Shown here in pieces: positions 63,752 to 64,000 of a DNA stretch of 64,000 bases. Every line of letters begins with the position of its first letter. The stretch's first letter is position 1. Made by a program: the position numbers and the translations under genes. The notes beneath the pieces were generated by a model, which was given only the letters and a program-made list of their open reading frames with translations, did no database searches and was not told where the DNA came from. Source of the DNA: Streptococcus pneumoniae (lineage in GTDB: Bacteria > Bacillota > Bacilli > Lactobacillales > Streptococcaceae); NCBI RefSeq assembly GCF_001096185.1, contig NZ_CRPU01000009.1, positions 1 through 64,000 of the forward strand, in the 5' to 3' direction.

Positions 63752-63884
63752 AGAATTATTGCGCCTACTTTTGGGATTTAAGAATAGGTAAGCAAAGACA
63801 AATAGTAGGAAAATATGATATAATTAAACGTTGAAAGGTATCTGTTAAGATAATATTCAAACTACAATAAGGAGTAAGAAAGAA

Positions 63885-64000
63885 ATGAAGAAAATTGTAT
63901 TTGCTAGCGCCTTGGCCTTGACCTTGGCAGGAGCAGTTTTGACAAATGATGTTTTTGCCAATGACAGATTGGTGGCAACACAATCTACTGATGGTAATGT
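63885..64000 (+). CDS. Secreted protein, N-terminus only
   Basis: The window ends 38 codons into this gene. MKKIVFASALALTLAGAVL is a clear signal peptide core, with cleavage probably after VFA at residue 25, and the mature start is NDRLVATQST. A TATAAT box near 63818 and AAGGAG precede the ATG. Too little remains to name the product; a surface or choline-binding protein is one possibility given the species. Confidence 0.7.
   Translation, partial: MKKIVFASALALTLAGAVLTNDVFANDRLVATQSTDGN

Overview
The window comes from a mitis-group Streptococcus, close to S. pneumoniae, S. pseudopneumoniae or S. mitis. The evidence is comW between an rRNA operon and purA, a CiaR-type small RNA after purA, BOX elements, six choline-binding protein genes, ComX (cin) boxes, comAB, and the chain purC-L-F-M-N-vanZ-H-D-E-K-B followed by bgaC and a galactosamine-type PTS. 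The core backbone is pneumococcus-like. The accessory blocks between prs and polA, between acpP and comA, and between purK and purB make a non-pneumococcal mitis-group strain at least as likely; the species cannot be settled from this window.

Layout. 0-2.6 kb: end of 5S rRNA, tRNA-Asn, scrambled ISL3 remnants and an intact IS30-family element. 2.6-10 kb: comW, purA, a csRNA, tadA, the SRP RNA, then the late-competence operon dut-phosphatase-radA-carbonic anhydrase, a PrsW-like membrane protease and prs. 10.1-19.5 kb: a cassette of four choline-binding protein genes and two small membrane-protein genes, bounded by two near-identical, oppositely oriented Rpn-type nuclease genes that each carry a cin box. 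19.6-27 kb: polA, a CoA-binding protein, a YeiH-type permease, an aminotransferase, recO, plsX and an acyl carrier protein. 27-38.4 kb: two more choline-binding proteins (one a NlpC/P60 hydrolase), a peptide-pheromone/histidine kinase/LytTR regulator unit, a tandem array of tiny ORFs, a class II bacteriocin/immunity cluster, and comAB with its ComE site and BOX. 38.6-55.3 kb: purine biosynthesis from PRPP to IMP and on to AMP, interrupted by a structured RNA (purD-purE) and an AT-rich insertion with HEPN-like genes (purK-purB). 55.6-63.8 kb: a GntR regulator facing the bgaC-PTS-agaS-galM operon. The window ends in the first codons of a secreted protein.

Most interesting region: 31.8-32.7 kb. 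Six 125/126-bp units follow a terminator. Each has a ComX box (TTCGAATA), a strong Shine-Dalgarno and a 16-codon ORF for an aromatic, cationic peptide of the type MYLPIFYPWFAKLFFK. One unit has lost its ATG (ACG) and a seventh unit is a relic. The array leads directly into a double-glycine bacteriocin cluster, and that cluster lies just upstream of the ComAB exporter. I infer a competence-induced multi-copy micro-peptide locus; the peptide's function is unknown.

Competence is the thread of the accessory content. ComW and ComAB sit behind ComE-type repeats. dut-radA, both Rpn genes and the micro-ORF array sit behind ComX boxes. The nutritional half couples purine synthesis to PRPP synthetase, and beta-galactoside release to PTS uptake and galactose/galactosamine entry.
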